Shown here piece by piece: positions 7,682 through 16,884 of a stretch of 34,785 nucleotides of DNA (positions are counted from its first letter, which is position 1; each line of letters opens with the position of its first letter). Location of the stretch: NCBI GenBank assembly GCA_947058885.1, contig CAMSIF010000014.1:1-34785 (forward strand), read 5' to 3'. A program made the position numbers and the translations under genes. Origin of the DNA: an uncultured Clostridia bacterium. GTDB taxonomy: Bacteria > Bacillota > Clostridia > Oscillospirales > Oscillospiraceae. The notes below the pieces were generated by a model that was not told the origin of the DNA, did no database searches, and was given only the letters and a program-made list of their open reading frames with translations.

Positions 7682-8851
7682 ATGAATCTGAAAAGATGGA
7701 TTGCTTTGCTGTTGACCGTTGTGCTGGCGGCGGCCCTGTTGACCGCCTGCGGCGGCAAAAACAACGCTCAGGACAACGACGGGGAAAGTCAGCCCGCTGA
7801 CTCCACCGGCGAGGCGGGACAGGGCTTTCACATTAAAAACGCCAGCAACTTCGACATCCAATATCTGGCGGACGGCGTGAAGCTGCTCACCGACTCCGCC
7901 GGACGGGAACTGCTGCTCACGCCGGAGGGTACTGCCGTTCCCACAGGCTACGAGGATGCGGTGAAGGTGTCCACGCCCATCAAGCGGGCCATGTTCACAT
8001 CCACAACCCACGTAGGGTTCCTGGAGTCCCTGGAAGATGCGGGGCTTTACGGCTCCATTGCCGCACTGACCACGGAGGAATCCCAGTGGTCCAATCAAGC
8101 GGTGCTGGACGGCTTTGCCAGCGGACAGATTACTTATGTGGCTCAGGATACCTGGACGGCCGGAGACCTGGAGGCGGTCATCACCGCGGCTCCGGACCTG
8201 GTATTTCTGGACACTTCCCGGGAAGAGGGGATGGCCCTGGCCGGAATGCTGGACCAGGTGGGTATCCCCTATGTGGCGGCAAGCGAGTGGTCTGAATCCG
8301 GCAGCGAGGCCTATTTGGAGTGGATGAAGTTCTTCGCCGCGTTCTACAATCTGGACGAAAAGGCGGACAGCCTTTACGACGCCGGATTGTCCCGTCTGGA
8401 GGACCTCTACACCCAAATGGCCTCCATCCCGGAAAACGAACGGCCTGTGGTGGCCTTCGGCATGGTTTTCGGCGGCGTGGTCTACACCCAGGCGGGCAAT
8501 TCCACCATCGCTAAGCAGCTGGAACGCGCCGGGGCCGTGTACGCTCTGAAGGACCTGGAGGGCGAGGGCGCGGTACAGATTGGTATGGAGGAGTTTCTGG
8601 ACAAATGCAAGGATGCTGACGTGCTGATTTACGACTCCCTGCCCCAGTACATGATGGGGACGCTGCTGGATGAGGACCCGCTGTTCGCGGAGTTTAAGGC
8701 CTATCAAAACGGACGGGTGTTTACCATGGACAACGGCTATTATATGAAGAGCGCGCAGGTGGTAGAGAAGTTTGAGGACATCGTAGCCATCTGCCACCCG
8801 GAGCTGGAGGAGAATCATCAGTTCACCATTTATCAGCCCCTTGGGGAGTAA
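7682..8851 (+). CDS. ABC importer substrate-binding lipoprotein
   Basis: A 389-residue solute-binding protein of the class III (BtuF/FepB-like, PF01497-type) group. The signal peptide ends in the lipobox LTAC (Cys23), followed by a Gly/Asp/Ser-rich linker. Family-like segments are KRAMFTSTTHVGFLESLE, AAPDLVFLDTS with a following GIPYVAAS, and a late AKQLERAGAVYALKDLE, consistent with two lobes joined by a long helix. The start is ATG 7682, with CCAGGAGG upstream. The gene is the third in the operon (permease, ATPase, binding protein) and the unit ends at the terminator at 8868. The ligand (siderophore, haem, cobalamin or another chelate) is not evident. Confidence 0.9.
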   Translation: MNLKRWIALLLTVVLAAALLTACGGKNNAQDNDGESQPADSTGEAGQGFHIKNASNFDIQYLADGVKLLTDSAGRELLLTPEGTAVPTGYEDAVKVSTPIKRAMFTSTTHVGFLESLEDAGLYGSIAALTTEESQWSNQAVLDGFASGQITYVAQDTWTAGDLEAVITAAPDLVFLDTSREEGMALAGMLDQVGIPYVAASEWSESGSEAYLEWMKFFAAFYNLDEKADSLYDAGLSRLEDLYTQMASIPENERPVVAFGMVFGGVVYTQAGNSTIAKQLERAGAVYALKDLEGEGAVQIGMEEFLDKCKDADVLIYDSLPQYMMGTLLDEDPLFAEFKAYQNGRVFTMDNGYYMKSAQVVEKFEDIVAICHPELEENHQFTIYQPLGE

Positions 8852-8867
8852 AGCGGCGAAAAGAAAA

Positions 8868-8902
8868 GCGCGGGGTGGAATTCCACCTCGCGCACTTCTT
8901 TT
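8868..8902. terminator. bidirectional terminator between importer and pyrophosphatase
   Basis: Two 13-base arms (8868-8880 and 8881-8893) pair almost perfectly, with one G-T pair and essentially no loop. AAAAGAAAAG precedes and ACTTCTTTT follows, so it can serve both convergent units. Confidence 0.75.
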
Positions 8903-10517
8903 ACCCCCATAATGCTGAGAGCATGGGAATAATCTGCTTTTTTCTTGACATAATTCTTGGCAAAAACGCCTCATGGTCCTTCAGTTCCACGTTGAATGCC
9001 TGCTGGAATGTGTCCTCGCCGCCCAGGCACAAAATCTTGCTGCCCTCCAGCAGCACGTCCGTAAGCATCAGCAGCATCATGCTGTACTCATGCTCCGACT
9101 TCGTCTGCTCCATAAGGGTCAGAAATTCGTCCTTCCTGGCCAGATGGCGGTCGGAATCCACGCAGGTAATCTGACTGACAGCAAAGTTGTGTCCCGCAAT
9201 GTGGAACTCCTTGAAGTCCGCAAAAAGGAGCTGCTGTACCGGCTGGTCCTCCGGGGCGGAGGCGGAAAAGATTTCCCGGCCCAGTTCCTCCAGGGAGATG
9301 CCAGCGATATGGGCCATGCGTTCCGCCATGGACCGGTCCCGGGCCGTGGAGGTGGGGGATTTAAAGAGCACTGTGTCCGACACAATGGCCGCCGCCATCA
9401 GTCCCGCCAGTTTTCCGGAGGGCATCAGTCCCCGTTCCTGGTACATACCCGCCACAATGGTACAGGTGCTGCCTACGGGCTCGTTGCGCATGTAGACAGG
9501 GTTTTTCGTCTGAATATCCGCCAGACGGTGGTGGTCAATAATCGCCAGAATATCCGCCTGCTCCAGGCCCGGAACAGATTGGGATGCCTCGTTGTGGTCC
9601 ACCAGCACCACCTGCTTGCGCCGGGGCTTGATGAGGTGGTACCGGGAGAGCGTCCCCACCACCTTCTCGCCGCTGTCCAGCACGGGATAGCTCCGGTAAC
9701 GGCTTTGCAGCACCACCTCCCGCACGTCGTCGAGGTAGTCGGTGAGGTGAAACAACTGCAAGTCCTCCTTCCGGGCTATCCGCCCCACGGGAATGGCCTG
9801 GAAAATGCGGCGTACCGCCCGATAGCTGTCATAGGGGGTAGAGAGGATACAGGTTTTTCCCGCAACAGCCCGGATGTCCTCGGGCAACTCCGCCTGACAA
9901 AGAATGACGCAGGCCACGCCAAACTCTACAGCCTGCCGCAGCATCTCCGGCTGATGTCCGCAGATAAGGATAGTATCTTTCTGGCGGAAGGGGGGCAGCT
10001 CCGTGCCCTGAGGAAGGGCCAGCACCACCTCGCCGGAGATGGTGTTGACCACGTCCTCGGTCTCGTTGAGCAGCTGTCCCTCCAGGACGCTGAGAATGTT
10101 AAAGAGGGGCACCTTCCGCAGGGTGGGGTCCGTAATGGTCTCCATGTCAAACCCGGCGATGTCTCCGGCGGTGAGCATCCCCCGCAGTCTTCCTTCATCG
10201 TCGGTGATGGGGATGGCGGAAATCTGCTTATCCTCCTCCATGACGGACCAGGCCCGGTTCACGGTGGCGGCCTCATGGAGGATAGGCGGCACGTCAAAGT
10301 CCAGGTCCTGGACCTGGGTTCGCATGGTCTTGATGAGCAGAGGCGGCTCAAAGCCGAAACGGTTCAGGATCAGCCTTGTCTCGTCGCTGCAATGGCCCAG
10401 GCGGGCTGCTACATACTGCCGTTCTCCCAGGGCATTGCGCAAAGCGGCGTAGGCCATGGCGGAGACCACGGAATCCGTATCCGGGTTCCGGTGCCCGGTG
10501 ACATAGATCTGTTCCAT
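8901..10517 (-). CDS. ppaC: family II Mn-dependent inorganic pyrophosphatase with CBS and DRTGG domains
   Basis: 538 residues from ATG 10517. An ATG at 10526 is also in frame, but the AGGAG RBS is one base from it and about 10 from ATG 10517. The DHH-type catalytic core is split. The N-terminus has TGHRNPDTDS (His9, Asp13, Asp15, metal ligands). The C-terminal half has VDHNE, IDHHRLAD, and the substrate-binding end SRKKQIIP. Inserted between them (about residues 65-290) are a CBS domain, a DRTGG-like domain and a second CBS segment. Characterised clostridial CBS-pyrophosphatases are inhibited by AMP and ADP and activated by ATP or diadenosine polyphosphates, so hydrolysis of PPi here is probably tied to adenylate levels. 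It lies 62 bases downstream of the SLH gene on the same strand, with no terminator seen in between. Confidence 0.95.
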   Translation of the reverse strand: MEQIYVTGHRNPDTDSVVSAMAYAALRNALGERQYVAARLGHCSDETRLILNRFGFEPPLLIKTMRTQVQDLDFDVPPILHEAATVNRAWSVMEEDKQISAIPITDDEGRLRGMLTAGDIAGFDMETITDPTLRKVPLFNILSVLEGQLLNETEDVVNTISGEVVLALPQGTELPPFRQKDTILICGHQPEMLRQAVEFGVACVILCQAELPEDIRAVAGKTCILSTPYDSYRAVRRIFQAIPVGRIARKEDLQLFHLTDYLDDVREVVLQSRYRSYPVLDSGEKVVGTLSRYHLIKPRRKQVVLVDHNEASQSVPGLEQADILAIIDHHRLADIQTKNPVYMRNEPVGSTCTIVAGMYQERGLMPSGKLAGLMAAAIVSDTVLFKSPTSTARDRSMAERMAHIAGISLEELGREIFSASAPEDQPVQQLLFADFKEFHIAGHNFAVSQITCVDSDRHLARKDEFLTLMEQTKSEHEYSMMLLMLTDVLLEGSKILCLGGEDTFQQAFNVELKDHEAFLPRIMSRKKQIIPMLSALWG

Positions 10518-10579
10518 AGGGATCATACTCCTCTCTATTTCTCCCTAGTATGAGCGGGAAGCCGCCGGATTATGGCGCG

Positions 10580-13390
10580 TCATTCGGCGAAGCCGGTGTT
10601 TTTATAGTTGTAGATACGCCAGATGATAACGGCCATCTCGTTACGGCGGATCGCGTAGCTGCCGTTATAAACTACATGCCCCGACTTATCCTCGCTGCCC
10701 TTGATGATGCCCGCCTCATAGAGGGAAAGAACGTAAAGAGCGGTAGCCTCGTTCATATCCATATCGTAGAAGGGAGAGGTATTGGCGTTGGGCAGAGGAA
10801 GGTCCAGCGCACGGGCGGCAATCGCCGCGATGGTATAGCGGTCAATGCGTTTATCCATCTGGGCGATGGTCGCGTTGGTCAGACCGTCGGCTATGGCTTT
10901 TTCCAAATACCCGCTGGCCCAGTGGGAACCTGTGGGAGCGATTTCGCTGTATCCGGCCGCTTTCATAATCATCTTCAACGCCTGTCCGTAGGTCACGGCC
11001 TCCGAGGGGCGGAAGGTGTTGTCGCCAAAGCCGCCCAGAATCCCGGCGGTTGCCAAATCCGTAACGGCGGTGTAGTACCAAGAGGTATCCTTGTTGTTGG
11101 GCACATCTTTGAAGGTTACCTTCTGACCGGGCGTTGTGCCGTCAGTATCGCCGGTATTACCTGTGTTGTCCAGGTTTCCTATGCCTCCGGGATTTGTACC
11201 TGTGGACGCGGTGGGCACGTTGATGCGTACCGTGCCGGTAGTTTTTCCGCCGTTCTCGTCATAGGCGGTGAAGGGGATGGTCACCACGCCGGTAAAGCCA
11301 ATGGCGGGGACGAAGGTGACCTTGCCCAGCAGGAGCACGTTGGCGGTGGTAACCGGGGCCGACAGGTAGAACCGGGGGCCGTCGCTGGTGATTGCCGTAC
11401 CGGCGCTGTTAGTGGTCCGGTCATAGTACAACGCGCCGCTGGCAGAGGCGGGAGGCGTAAAGGACACATTGCTCACCTTGGACCCGGCAAAGCTGGTAAA
11501 ATCCTTTACCTGGAAAGTAACTCCGCTGGCGGGGGAGGTGTAGGCCACCACTGCCGCCGCCTGGACGGTGAAGCGGATGCTGCCGGAATGTACGGGCCTG
11601 CCCTGGAGGTCGTATGCTACGTAGCGGATTTCCTCCGACTGCGCCAGTCCCGGTACGTAGGTCAAATCGCTGATGAGGTCGCCCCAGCTGCTATTGTAGT
11701 AGAAGGGCCGGGAGGCGATGGACGCCGCAGTCAGGCGGGTACCCCTGCCCCCTTCGGCGTAGCCGGTGTACAGCGCGCCGCTGGCAGGCACATCCAGCAG
11801 CTGGATATAGAAGCCTGAACCCGTGCCGCCCGCGGCCTGGTAGACCTTCAGGAAATCTTCCTCCTTCAGACGGCTGTAGGACCCGGCCTCCACCTTACAG
11901 GTGACGTCAGACACTGTTCCGTCGCTGATGAAAATGTACATGGTTCCGTTCCGCGAGGTCTTGCTGTTCCGGTTGTTCTCGCCAAAGGCCTCAAAGGGCA
12001 CGGCTACGTACCCGGAGAAATCCTCCCGGGGTACGAAGGACACCTCATCCAGGCCGTACTGACTGCCGTAGGGCTGGGCATAGAAGTAGTCTCCGGATTT
12101 TACCCGGGTGCCGTTGCGGGTGGCGGAGGAGTATCCGATATACAGGGTTCCCTCCCCGTTGGAGGGCAGGCGGGTAAAGTTGACCCGGGTCAAGGCGCCC
12201 TGGGGGTACAGGCTCTTCCAGAACGTCTCAAATTGGCTTCCTTGCAGCGGCACTACCGAGCCCTTAGCCGCAGTGAGGAGCACGTCCATGTTCCCGGAGT
12301 ACTTCTCTACGACAAAGGTCAGTACGCCGGGATACTCCAGACCCGCCTCATCGTAAGCGGTGAAGTAAATTACGTAGTTACCGGTAACGCCCTTGTTGTT
12401 GGGGGTAAAGGTTGCGCCGGAGAGGCGGTTGTTGGTACCGATGCTGGGGCTGTAGAAGTAGTACCGCCGTCCGGGGATAACCTCCATGTCTCCCACCGTA
12501 GAAGCGGGCTTGTCCATAAAGACCACATAGGACGGCTGGCTGTTGGTCTGGTTGTAGACCGCCTCATAGATTTGGTCCTCCACGGACATGGGGGTACGGC
12601 TGTTGGTCTCGCTGAAATCCATGTATTCGTCGCTGCTGCCCACGGTAGCGTAAGCGGTAATCAGGTCTTCCACCCGGACGCTGACATTGCAGGTGGCGCT
12701 GATAATTTTCAGGGAGGAGTTGTTTTTCGGCACAGCCATTACAAAGCAGGCGTACTGGTAGATTCCCTCCGTGCCAATGACAGAGGCGGGCGGGGTGTAA
12801 GTTTTCCCTGTACCCACCAGTTCTCCCTTGTAGTACCAGTTGTAGGATACCGTATACTCGCTGGTCAGGTCCGCCGTACCGGAGGTCAGCCCCGCCTCGC
12901 CCACCGACAATCTGGCGTTGACGTCGTTGAGGGAGATAAATAGGTCCATGGTCTCCGGCAGAGCGATTTGGACGTTGCTGTAGTCCACGGAGAGACACTT
13001 GGTACAAACGCCGCCGCTGGCGCTGTAGCTGTGCCTCTCCCGGTCAATATGTACGTCGATGCTGTGGGAGACGTGGTAGGTGCAGGTACCGGAATGGGTG
13101 CCGTCGCCATTGTCCCGGTAGGTGGCGTCGTGGTTGTCAGGGTCAATAGAGGTCTTCTCCAGATAGGACTGTTGGTATCTGGGGCAGGTGGAGTTGTAGC
13201 AGAAGTACTCCGTAACGCCTTCCTCGTGGCAGTTGGCCTCCTTGATGACGGACAAGGTGGCTGTCTGCTGCTTGCAGGCTGGACAGATATAGTAGGTCTC
13301 CGCCGCCTGGCCCAGGGGCGCCAGCGTCAGCAGCAGGACTGCCGCCAGCAGTCCGGACAGGAAGCGCCGGCGCAGTGTTATTAGTTTCAT
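10580..13390 (-). CDS. S-layer-homology surface protein with a Cys-rich head and repeat domains
   Basis: A 936-residue exported protein. A signal peptide (residues 1-29, ending GQAAE) is followed by a Cys/His-rich segment (about 33-135) with CPAC, NCHEEG, CYNSTC, GTCTYHVSH and CTKC motifs that may bind metal. Then comes an Ig-like region. The middle (about 270-730) appears to hold four degenerate repeats of roughly 95-120 residues, each with a G-A/T-LY.G-like strand, a FY... strand, a V.FVP motif and a V.I.F.AYD...G end. The C-terminus carries three SLH motifs (about 757-932: FKDVPNN, HWASGYLEKA, PFYDMD), which bind pyruvylated secondary wall polymer. The protein is therefore probably wall-anchored through its C-terminus. 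The start is ATG 13390, with AAGGAGG 8 bases upstream. No catalytic motif was recognised. Confidence 0.9.
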   Translation of the reverse strand: MKLITLRRRFLSGLLAAVLLLTLAPLGQAAETYYICPACKQQTATLSVIKEANCHEEGVTEYFCYNSTCPRYQQSYLEKTSIDPDNHDATYRDNGDGTHSGTCTYHVSHSIDVHIDRERHSYSASGGVCTKCLSVDYSNVQIALPETMDLFISLNDVNARLSVGEAGLTSGTADLTSEYTVSYNWYYKGELVGTGKTYTPPASVIGTEGIYQYACFVMAVPKNNSSLKIISATCNVSVRVEDLITAYATVGSSDEYMDFSETNSRTPMSVEDQIYEAVYNQTNSQPSYVVFMDKPASTVGDMEVIPGRRYYFYSPSIGTNNRLSGATFTPNNKGVTGNYVIYFTAYDEAGLEYPGVLTFVVEKYSGNMDVLLTAAKGSVVPLQGSQFETFWKSLYPQGALTRVNFTRLPSNGEGTLYIGYSSATRNGTRVKSGDYFYAQPYGSQYGLDEVSFVPREDFSGYVAVPFEAFGENNRNSKTSRNGTMYIFISDGTVSDVTCKVEAGSYSRLKEEDFLKVYQAAGGTGSGFYIQLLDVPASGALYTGYAEGGRGTRLTAASIASRPFYYNSSWGDLISDLTYVPGLAQSEEIRYVAYDLQGRPVHSGSIRFTVQAAAVVAYTSPASGVTFQVKDFTSFAGSKVSNVSFTPPASASGALYYDRTTNSAGTAITSDGPRFYLSAPVTTANVLLLGKVTFVPAIGFTGVVTIPFTAYDENGGKTTGTVRINVPTASTGTNPGGIGNLDNTGNTGDTDGTTPGQKVTFKDVPNNKDTSWYYTAVTDLATAGILGGFGDNTFRPSEAVTYGQALKMIMKAAGYSEIAPTGSHWASGYLEKAIADGLTNATIAQMDKRIDRYTIAAIAARALDLPLPNANTSPFYDMDMNEATALYVLSLYEAGIIKGSEDKSGHVVYNGSYAIRRNEMAVIIWRIYNYKNTGFAE

Positions 13391-13452
13391 TGGTCTAATC
13401 CTCCTTATCGGGATGTTCGTGTCCGGGCCGGGACGGCCCGCTATACCGGCTT

Positions 13453-13461
13453 ATTATAGCA
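13453..13461 (-). promoter_or_regulatory. extended -10 promoter of the SLH gene
   Basis: On the minus strand TGCTATAAT (an extended -10 with a perfect TATAAT) lies about 60 bases upstream of the SLH start; the -35 is poor. The leader contains a 7-bp hairpin (13424-13440). Confidence 0.55.
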
Positions 13462-13572
13462 CACTTTTTCAAAAAAAGCTGTAACAATTTAGAAACATAG
13501 CCATATTTTTTTCGCCGGAGGGATTTCCGGCTGTTCCACATGCCCCAAAAAGGCTTGTTTAGCAGAATTTTC

Positions 13573-13601
13573 TTTACAAATCCGCCCCGGCATGATACCA
13601 T
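13573..13601 (+). promoter_or_regulatory. sigma-A-like promoter of guaB
   Basis: TTTACA at 13573-13578, a 17-base spacer and TACCAT at 13596-13601. The -35 matches 5 of 6 bases and the -10 matches 4 of 6. No guanine riboswitch is visible in the 50-base leader. Confidence 0.5.
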
Positions 13602-13652
13602 GGGGGCATCACATTTTACGTCATTTTTATAGATAAAGGAGTGTATTGCGTT

Positions 13653-15167
13653 ATGGCCTTTTACTACAGCGAGCCCTCCCACACCTTCAGCGAGTACCTG
13701 CTGGTACCCGGCTATACTTCTCCAGAGTGCGTCCCCGCCAACGTATCCCTGCGCACGCCTCTGGTCAAATACCGGAAAGGGGAGGAGTCCTGTCCCATCT
13801 CTATCAGTATCCCTATGGTTTCCGCCATCATGCAGTCTGTGTCCAACGACACCCTTGCCGTGGCCCTGGCCCGGGAGGGCGGCATTTCCTTCATCTACGG
13901 TTCTCAGTCCATTGAGAACGAGGCGGCTATGGTGGCTAAAGTAAAGAGCTACAAGGCTGGCTTTGTACCCAGCGACTCCAACCTCCCCCCTGACGCGACG
14001 CTCCAGGACGTGCTGGACCTGAAGGCCCGCAACGGCCACTCCACCGTAGCTATTACGGCGGACGGCACCGATCAGGGCAAGCTCCTGGGCATTGTCACCA
14101 GCCGGGATTACCGCGTCAGCCGCATGGACCCCTCTGTGCCGGTACGGGAGTTCATGACCCCCCTGGAGCGGCTTGTTACCGCCCCCGAGGGCACCTCCCT
14201 CAAGGAGGCTAACGACATCATCTGGGACCACAAGCTCAATTCCCTGCCCATCGTCAGCGCGGACGGACGGCTTTTATACTTTGTCTTCCGCAAGGACTAT
14301 GAACGCCACAAGGAGAATCCCGACGAGATGCTGGACAGCCAAAAACGCTATATGGTGGGCGCGGGCATCAATACCCGGGATTACGCCCAGCGGGTCCCCG
14401 CCCTCATTGAGGCTGGCGCGGACGTGCTGTGCATCGACTCCTCCGAGGGCTATTCCTGCTGGCAGGAGCAGACCATCCGCTACATTCGGGACACCTATGG
14501 CGACGCGGTGAAGGTGGGTGCGGGCAACGTGGTGGACAGGGATGGATTCCTGTTCCTTGCCAGAGCCGGGGCGGACTTCGTGAAAGTGGGCATTGGCGGC
14601 GGTTCCATCTGCATCACCCGGGAAACCAAGGGCATTGGACGCGGACAGGCAACCGCTCTCATTGAGGTGGCTGCCGCCCGGGACGAGTACTTCAAGGAGA
14701 CTGGCGTATACGTGCCCATCTGCTCTGACGGCGGTATTGTCCACGACTACCACATGACCCTGGCCCTGGCTATGGGGGCGGACTTCCTGATGCTTGGCCG
14801 GTACTTCGCCCGCTTCGACGAGAGTCCCACGAACCGGGTGCTGGTTAACGGCCAGTACATGAAGGAGTACTGGGGCGAGGGCTCCAACCGCGCCAGAAAC
14901 TGGCAGCGGTACGACCTGGGCGGCGGCAGGGGCCTGGCCTTTGAGGAGGGCGTGGATTCCTACGTTACCTACGCCGGTCCCCTGAAGGACAATGTGGCGA
15001 AAAGTCTGTACAAGGTGAAATCCACCATGTGCAACTGCGGCGTAATCTCCATTCCGGAGCTTCAGGAGAAGGCGCGGCTGACCCTGGTCTCCTCCACCTC
15101 TATCGTGGAGGGCGGATACCACGACGTGGTGCTCAAGGCCCACGGAAGCTCCTCTCAGGATGCCTGA
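13653..15167 (+). CDS. guaB: IMP dehydrogenase, Tritrichomonas-like subtype
   Basis: A 504-residue enzyme converting IMP to XMP with NAD, the committed step of guanine nucleotide synthesis. The start is ATG 13653, with AAGGAG 11 bases upstream. The TIM-barrel core is interrupted by two CBS domains (about residues 110-220). Catalytic loop: [12 protein letters not shown], with the nucleophile Cys320. Mobile flap: NWQRYDLGG, with Arg419-Tyr420. The loop reads [18 protein letters not shown], not the GPGSICTTR of Bacillus or E. coli. From memory this spelling, the N-terminus (YY.EP.HTF.EYLL.PG) and the C-terminal MCNCG segment follow the Tritrichomonas foetus enzyme (Cys319, Arg418, Tyr419), which has been regarded as bacterial in origin. 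It is a single-gene unit with its own terminator; no other purine genes are nearby. Confidence 0.95.
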   Translation: MAFYYSEPSHTFSEYLLVPGYTSPECVPANVSLRTPLVKYRKGEESCPISISIPMVSAIMQSVSNDTLAVALAREGGISFIYGSQSIENEAAMVAKVKSYKAGFVPSDSNLPPDATLQDVLDLKARNGHSTVAITADGTDQGKLLGIVTSRDYRVSRMDPSVPVREFMTPLERLVTAPEGTSLKEANDIIWDHKLNSLPIVSADGRLLYFVFRKDYERHKENPDEMLDSQKRYMVGAGINTRDYAQRVPALIEAGADVLCIDSSEGYSCWQEQTIRYIRDTYGDAVKVGAGNVVDRDGFLFLARAGADFVKVGIGGGSICITRETKGIGRGQATALIEVAAARDEYFKETGVYVPICSDGGIVHDYHMTLALAMGADFLMLGRYFARFDESPTNRVLVNGQYMKEYWGEGSNRARNWQRYDLGGGRGLAFEEGVDSYVTYAGPLKDNVAKSLYKVKSTMCNCGVISIPELQEKARLTLVSSTSIVEGGYHDVVLKAHGSSSQDA

Positions 15168-15191
15168 TCCATTGGGCAAAAGACAACAATC

Positions 15192-15231
15192 GCCTCCCCC
15201 ACGGCAGCTGGCTGCGGGGGAGGCTGTTTTT
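15192..15231 (+). terminator. intrinsic terminator of guaB
   Basis: GCCTCCCCC (15192-15200) pairs with GGGGGAGGC (15216-15224) and is followed by TGTTTTT. Confidence 0.85.
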
Positions 15232-15249
15232 GCCGGAAGAAAAAGGCGG

Positions 15250-16215
15250 TCATTGTCCCTGCACCGCGTCCAGATACTCCTCCAGGCATACGCCCTGCTC
15301 AAAGATTTCCTGGGCGGCGTCCCGGCCCACATAGCGGTAGTGCCAGGGTTCGTAGATGATGCCGGTAATTTCGCTCTTATCGTTGGGGTAGCGGAGAATA
15401 AAGCCGTATTCCCAGCTGTGGGCCATCAGCCACTGCTGTACGCCGGTTTCCTCCTGTGACTTGTCCAAAACCTGGTGGTTTATATCCACGATGTCCAGGG
15501 CCAGCCCCAGCTGATGCTCGCTGGTGCCAGGCACCGCCACCACCTTCGCCGCTTCTGCCCGGGCCTCCTCCTCGGAGAGCCCCTTCGCCATGAGACGGCT
15601 GATTTTGTTCTGAAACAGAGATTCCTGTTTTTTCTGGGTGCGGTAGGACGAGCAGATGAGGGGCGAATATCCGCCCTCACGGCAAGCGTCCATCATAGCC
15701 TGCAAATCTTCGTAGCACCGCTCGTCCACGGCTTGGCCGTTATCCAGCTGTTTCAAAACCGGTATGTATTCCTCCGGCATGGCGTTCCAGGGGTTTACCA
15801 GCAGCAGCTGCCAACCGTCAGCGTCCTGGTCCTGGTCCGGCGGCGTTTGGACAGCCGGGGGAACGGGCTCTTCCGGCTGAACAGCGCCGTCCTCCAGCGG
15901 CAGGTCCGGTCCCTCCGCAGAGTTCTGGTTGTCCGGCAAAGACGCTGTGGAATCCGGCTGGCTTCCTTCTTCCGGCGGCAGGTCCACCTCTTCCGGGGAT
16001 GCCGGGCCGTCCGGCACGGAGGCCACTACCGGCAGAGGCGCTGTGCCGTCCTCCACCCTGACCGGTTCATCCGGACTGGAGCGAAGAAAGGCTGCCGCCG
16101 CAAAAACCGTAAAGGCTCCTAACAGCAGTATGGGCATCAGGTTCCCCCTGCGGCGGCGTCTGCGCCGGGATGCCGGCTTCCCGCCGGAAGGGATGCGGAA
16201 CTCTCTTTGGTACAT
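15250..16215 (-). CDS. VanY-like D-alanyl-D-alanine carboxypeptidase (M15B)
   Basis: 321 residues. A short Arg-rich cytoplasmic stretch (RRRRRRR near residues 18-24) precedes a single membrane helix (about 27-45), then a Pro/Glu/Asp-rich linker to about residue 135. The M15B peptidase domain fills the rest. It has the metal motif SEHQLGLALD (His and Asp ligands) and the EPWHYRYVG motif, with the catalytic Glu and the third zinc ligand His. The enzyme would trim the terminal D-Ala of peptidoglycan stem peptides outside the membrane. Isolated VanY-like genes without vanS/R/H/A/X are ordinary wall-maturation enzymes, so no vancomycin resistance is implied. The start is ATG 16215, with AAGAAGG about 11 bases upstream. 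Confidence 0.92.
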   Translation of the reverse strand: MYQREFRIPSGGKPASRRRRRRRGNLMPILLLGAFTVFAAAAFLRSSPDEPVRVEDGTAPLPVVASVPDGPASPEEVDLPPEEGSQPDSTASLPDNQNSAEGPDLPLEDGAVQPEEPVPPAVQTPPDQDQDADGWQLLLVNPWNAMPEEYIPVLKQLDNGQAVDERCYEDLQAMMDACREGGYSPLICSSYRTQKKQESLFQNKISRLMAKGLSEEEARAEAAKVVAVPGTSEHQLGLALDIVDINHQVLDKSQEETGVQQWLMAHSWEYGFILRYPNDKSEITGIIYEPWHYRYVGRDAAQEIFEQGVCLEEYLDAVQGQ

Positions 16216-16343
16216 CGAAAAAACACCTTCTTTGTCGGTTAGGCTGCTGCTATCTTAACAAGACGTTGCATAGAAAACCCATCATTCCGCCATCAATTTG
16301 GCATCAAAAATATTTCCAGTTTATGAACACATACCAGACATAT

Positions 16344-16370
16344 CCCCCGGAAGCTGGTTACCTCCGGGGG
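16344..16370 (-). terminator. possible weak terminator hairpin after ridA
   Basis: CCCCCGGA (16344-16351) pairs with TCCGGGGG (16363-16370) just 3' of ridA, but only a weakly U-containing tail follows on the minus strand. Confidence 0.35.
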
Positions 16371-16375
16371 AACCA

Positions 16376-16753
16376 TTACCGTACAGCAATAGCTTCAATT
16401 TCTACCAGCGCGTCTTTCGGAAGGCGCGCCACCTCTACGGCGCTGCGGGCCGGGGGGTTCTGCGGGAAGAAAGTAGCGTAGACCTCGTTCATAGCGGAGA
16501 AGTCGTTCATATCCTTGAGGAACACCGTGGTTTTGACAATGTTCTCCATCGTCAGCCCCGCCGCCTCCAGCACAGCCTTCACATTTTCCAAAGACTGTTT
16601 GGTCTGTCCGGCAACGCCGCCCTCCGCAAAGGCCCCCGTAACCGGGTCAATGGGCAGCTGTCCAGATGTGATGACAATGCCGCCGCCGTCCACACCCTGG
16701 GAGTAGGGACCGATAGCCGCAGGGGCATGGGGAGTGGAAATAGTTTTCTTCAT
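16376..16753 (-). CDS. ridA: RidA family enamine/imine deaminase
   Basis: A 125-residue RidA (YjgF/YER057c/UK114) protein, which hydrolyses reactive 2-aminoacrylate-type enamines produced by PLP enzymes. Features are the N-terminal IGPYSQG, the SGQLPIDP segment, and the C-terminal PARSAVEVARLPKDALVEIEAIA, with the substrate-binding Arg103. The length is that of the family, whose members form cytosolic trimers. The start is ATG 16753, with AGGAGG upstream on the minus strand. It follows rubrerythrin on the same strand but is separated from it by a strong hairpin on that gene's downstream side, so it probably has its own promoter. Confidence 0.95.
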   Translation of the reverse strand: MKKTISTPHAPAAIGPYSQGVDGGGIVITSGQLPIDPVTGAFAEGGVAGQTKQSLENVKAVLEAAGLTMENIVKTTVFLKDMNDFSAMNEVYATFFPQNPPARSAVEVARLPKDALVEIEAIAVR

Positions 16754-16840
16754 GGAAAGACCTCCTGTTATTTTTTGATTCTCCTATTGTACCAGCATTG
16801 CGGGAAAAGGTCAACCACTGCGGCGCGGATTTCAAAATGA

Positions 16841-16871
16841 GACCGGGATTCCCTCGCGGGCAATCCCGGTC
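16841..16871 (-). terminator. hairpin terminator downstream of rubrerythrin
   Basis: A perfect 10-bp stem (GACCGGGATT at 16841-16850 with its complement at 16862-16871) lies 14 bases beyond the rubrerythrin stop; on the minus strand it is followed by TCATTTTG. Confidence 0.6.
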
Positions 16872-16884
16872 CTCATATTGGGGG

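Noticed and set aside
8973-10553. Plus-strand open frame of 526 codons opposite the pyrophosphatase
   Set aside because: Antisense shadow; all family II pyrophosphatase motifs are on the minus strand.
15250-16215. Vancomycin-resistance cassette, suggested by the VanY-like gene
   Set aside because: No vanHAX or vanRS genes are present; lone VanY-like carboxypeptidases are common wall enzymes.
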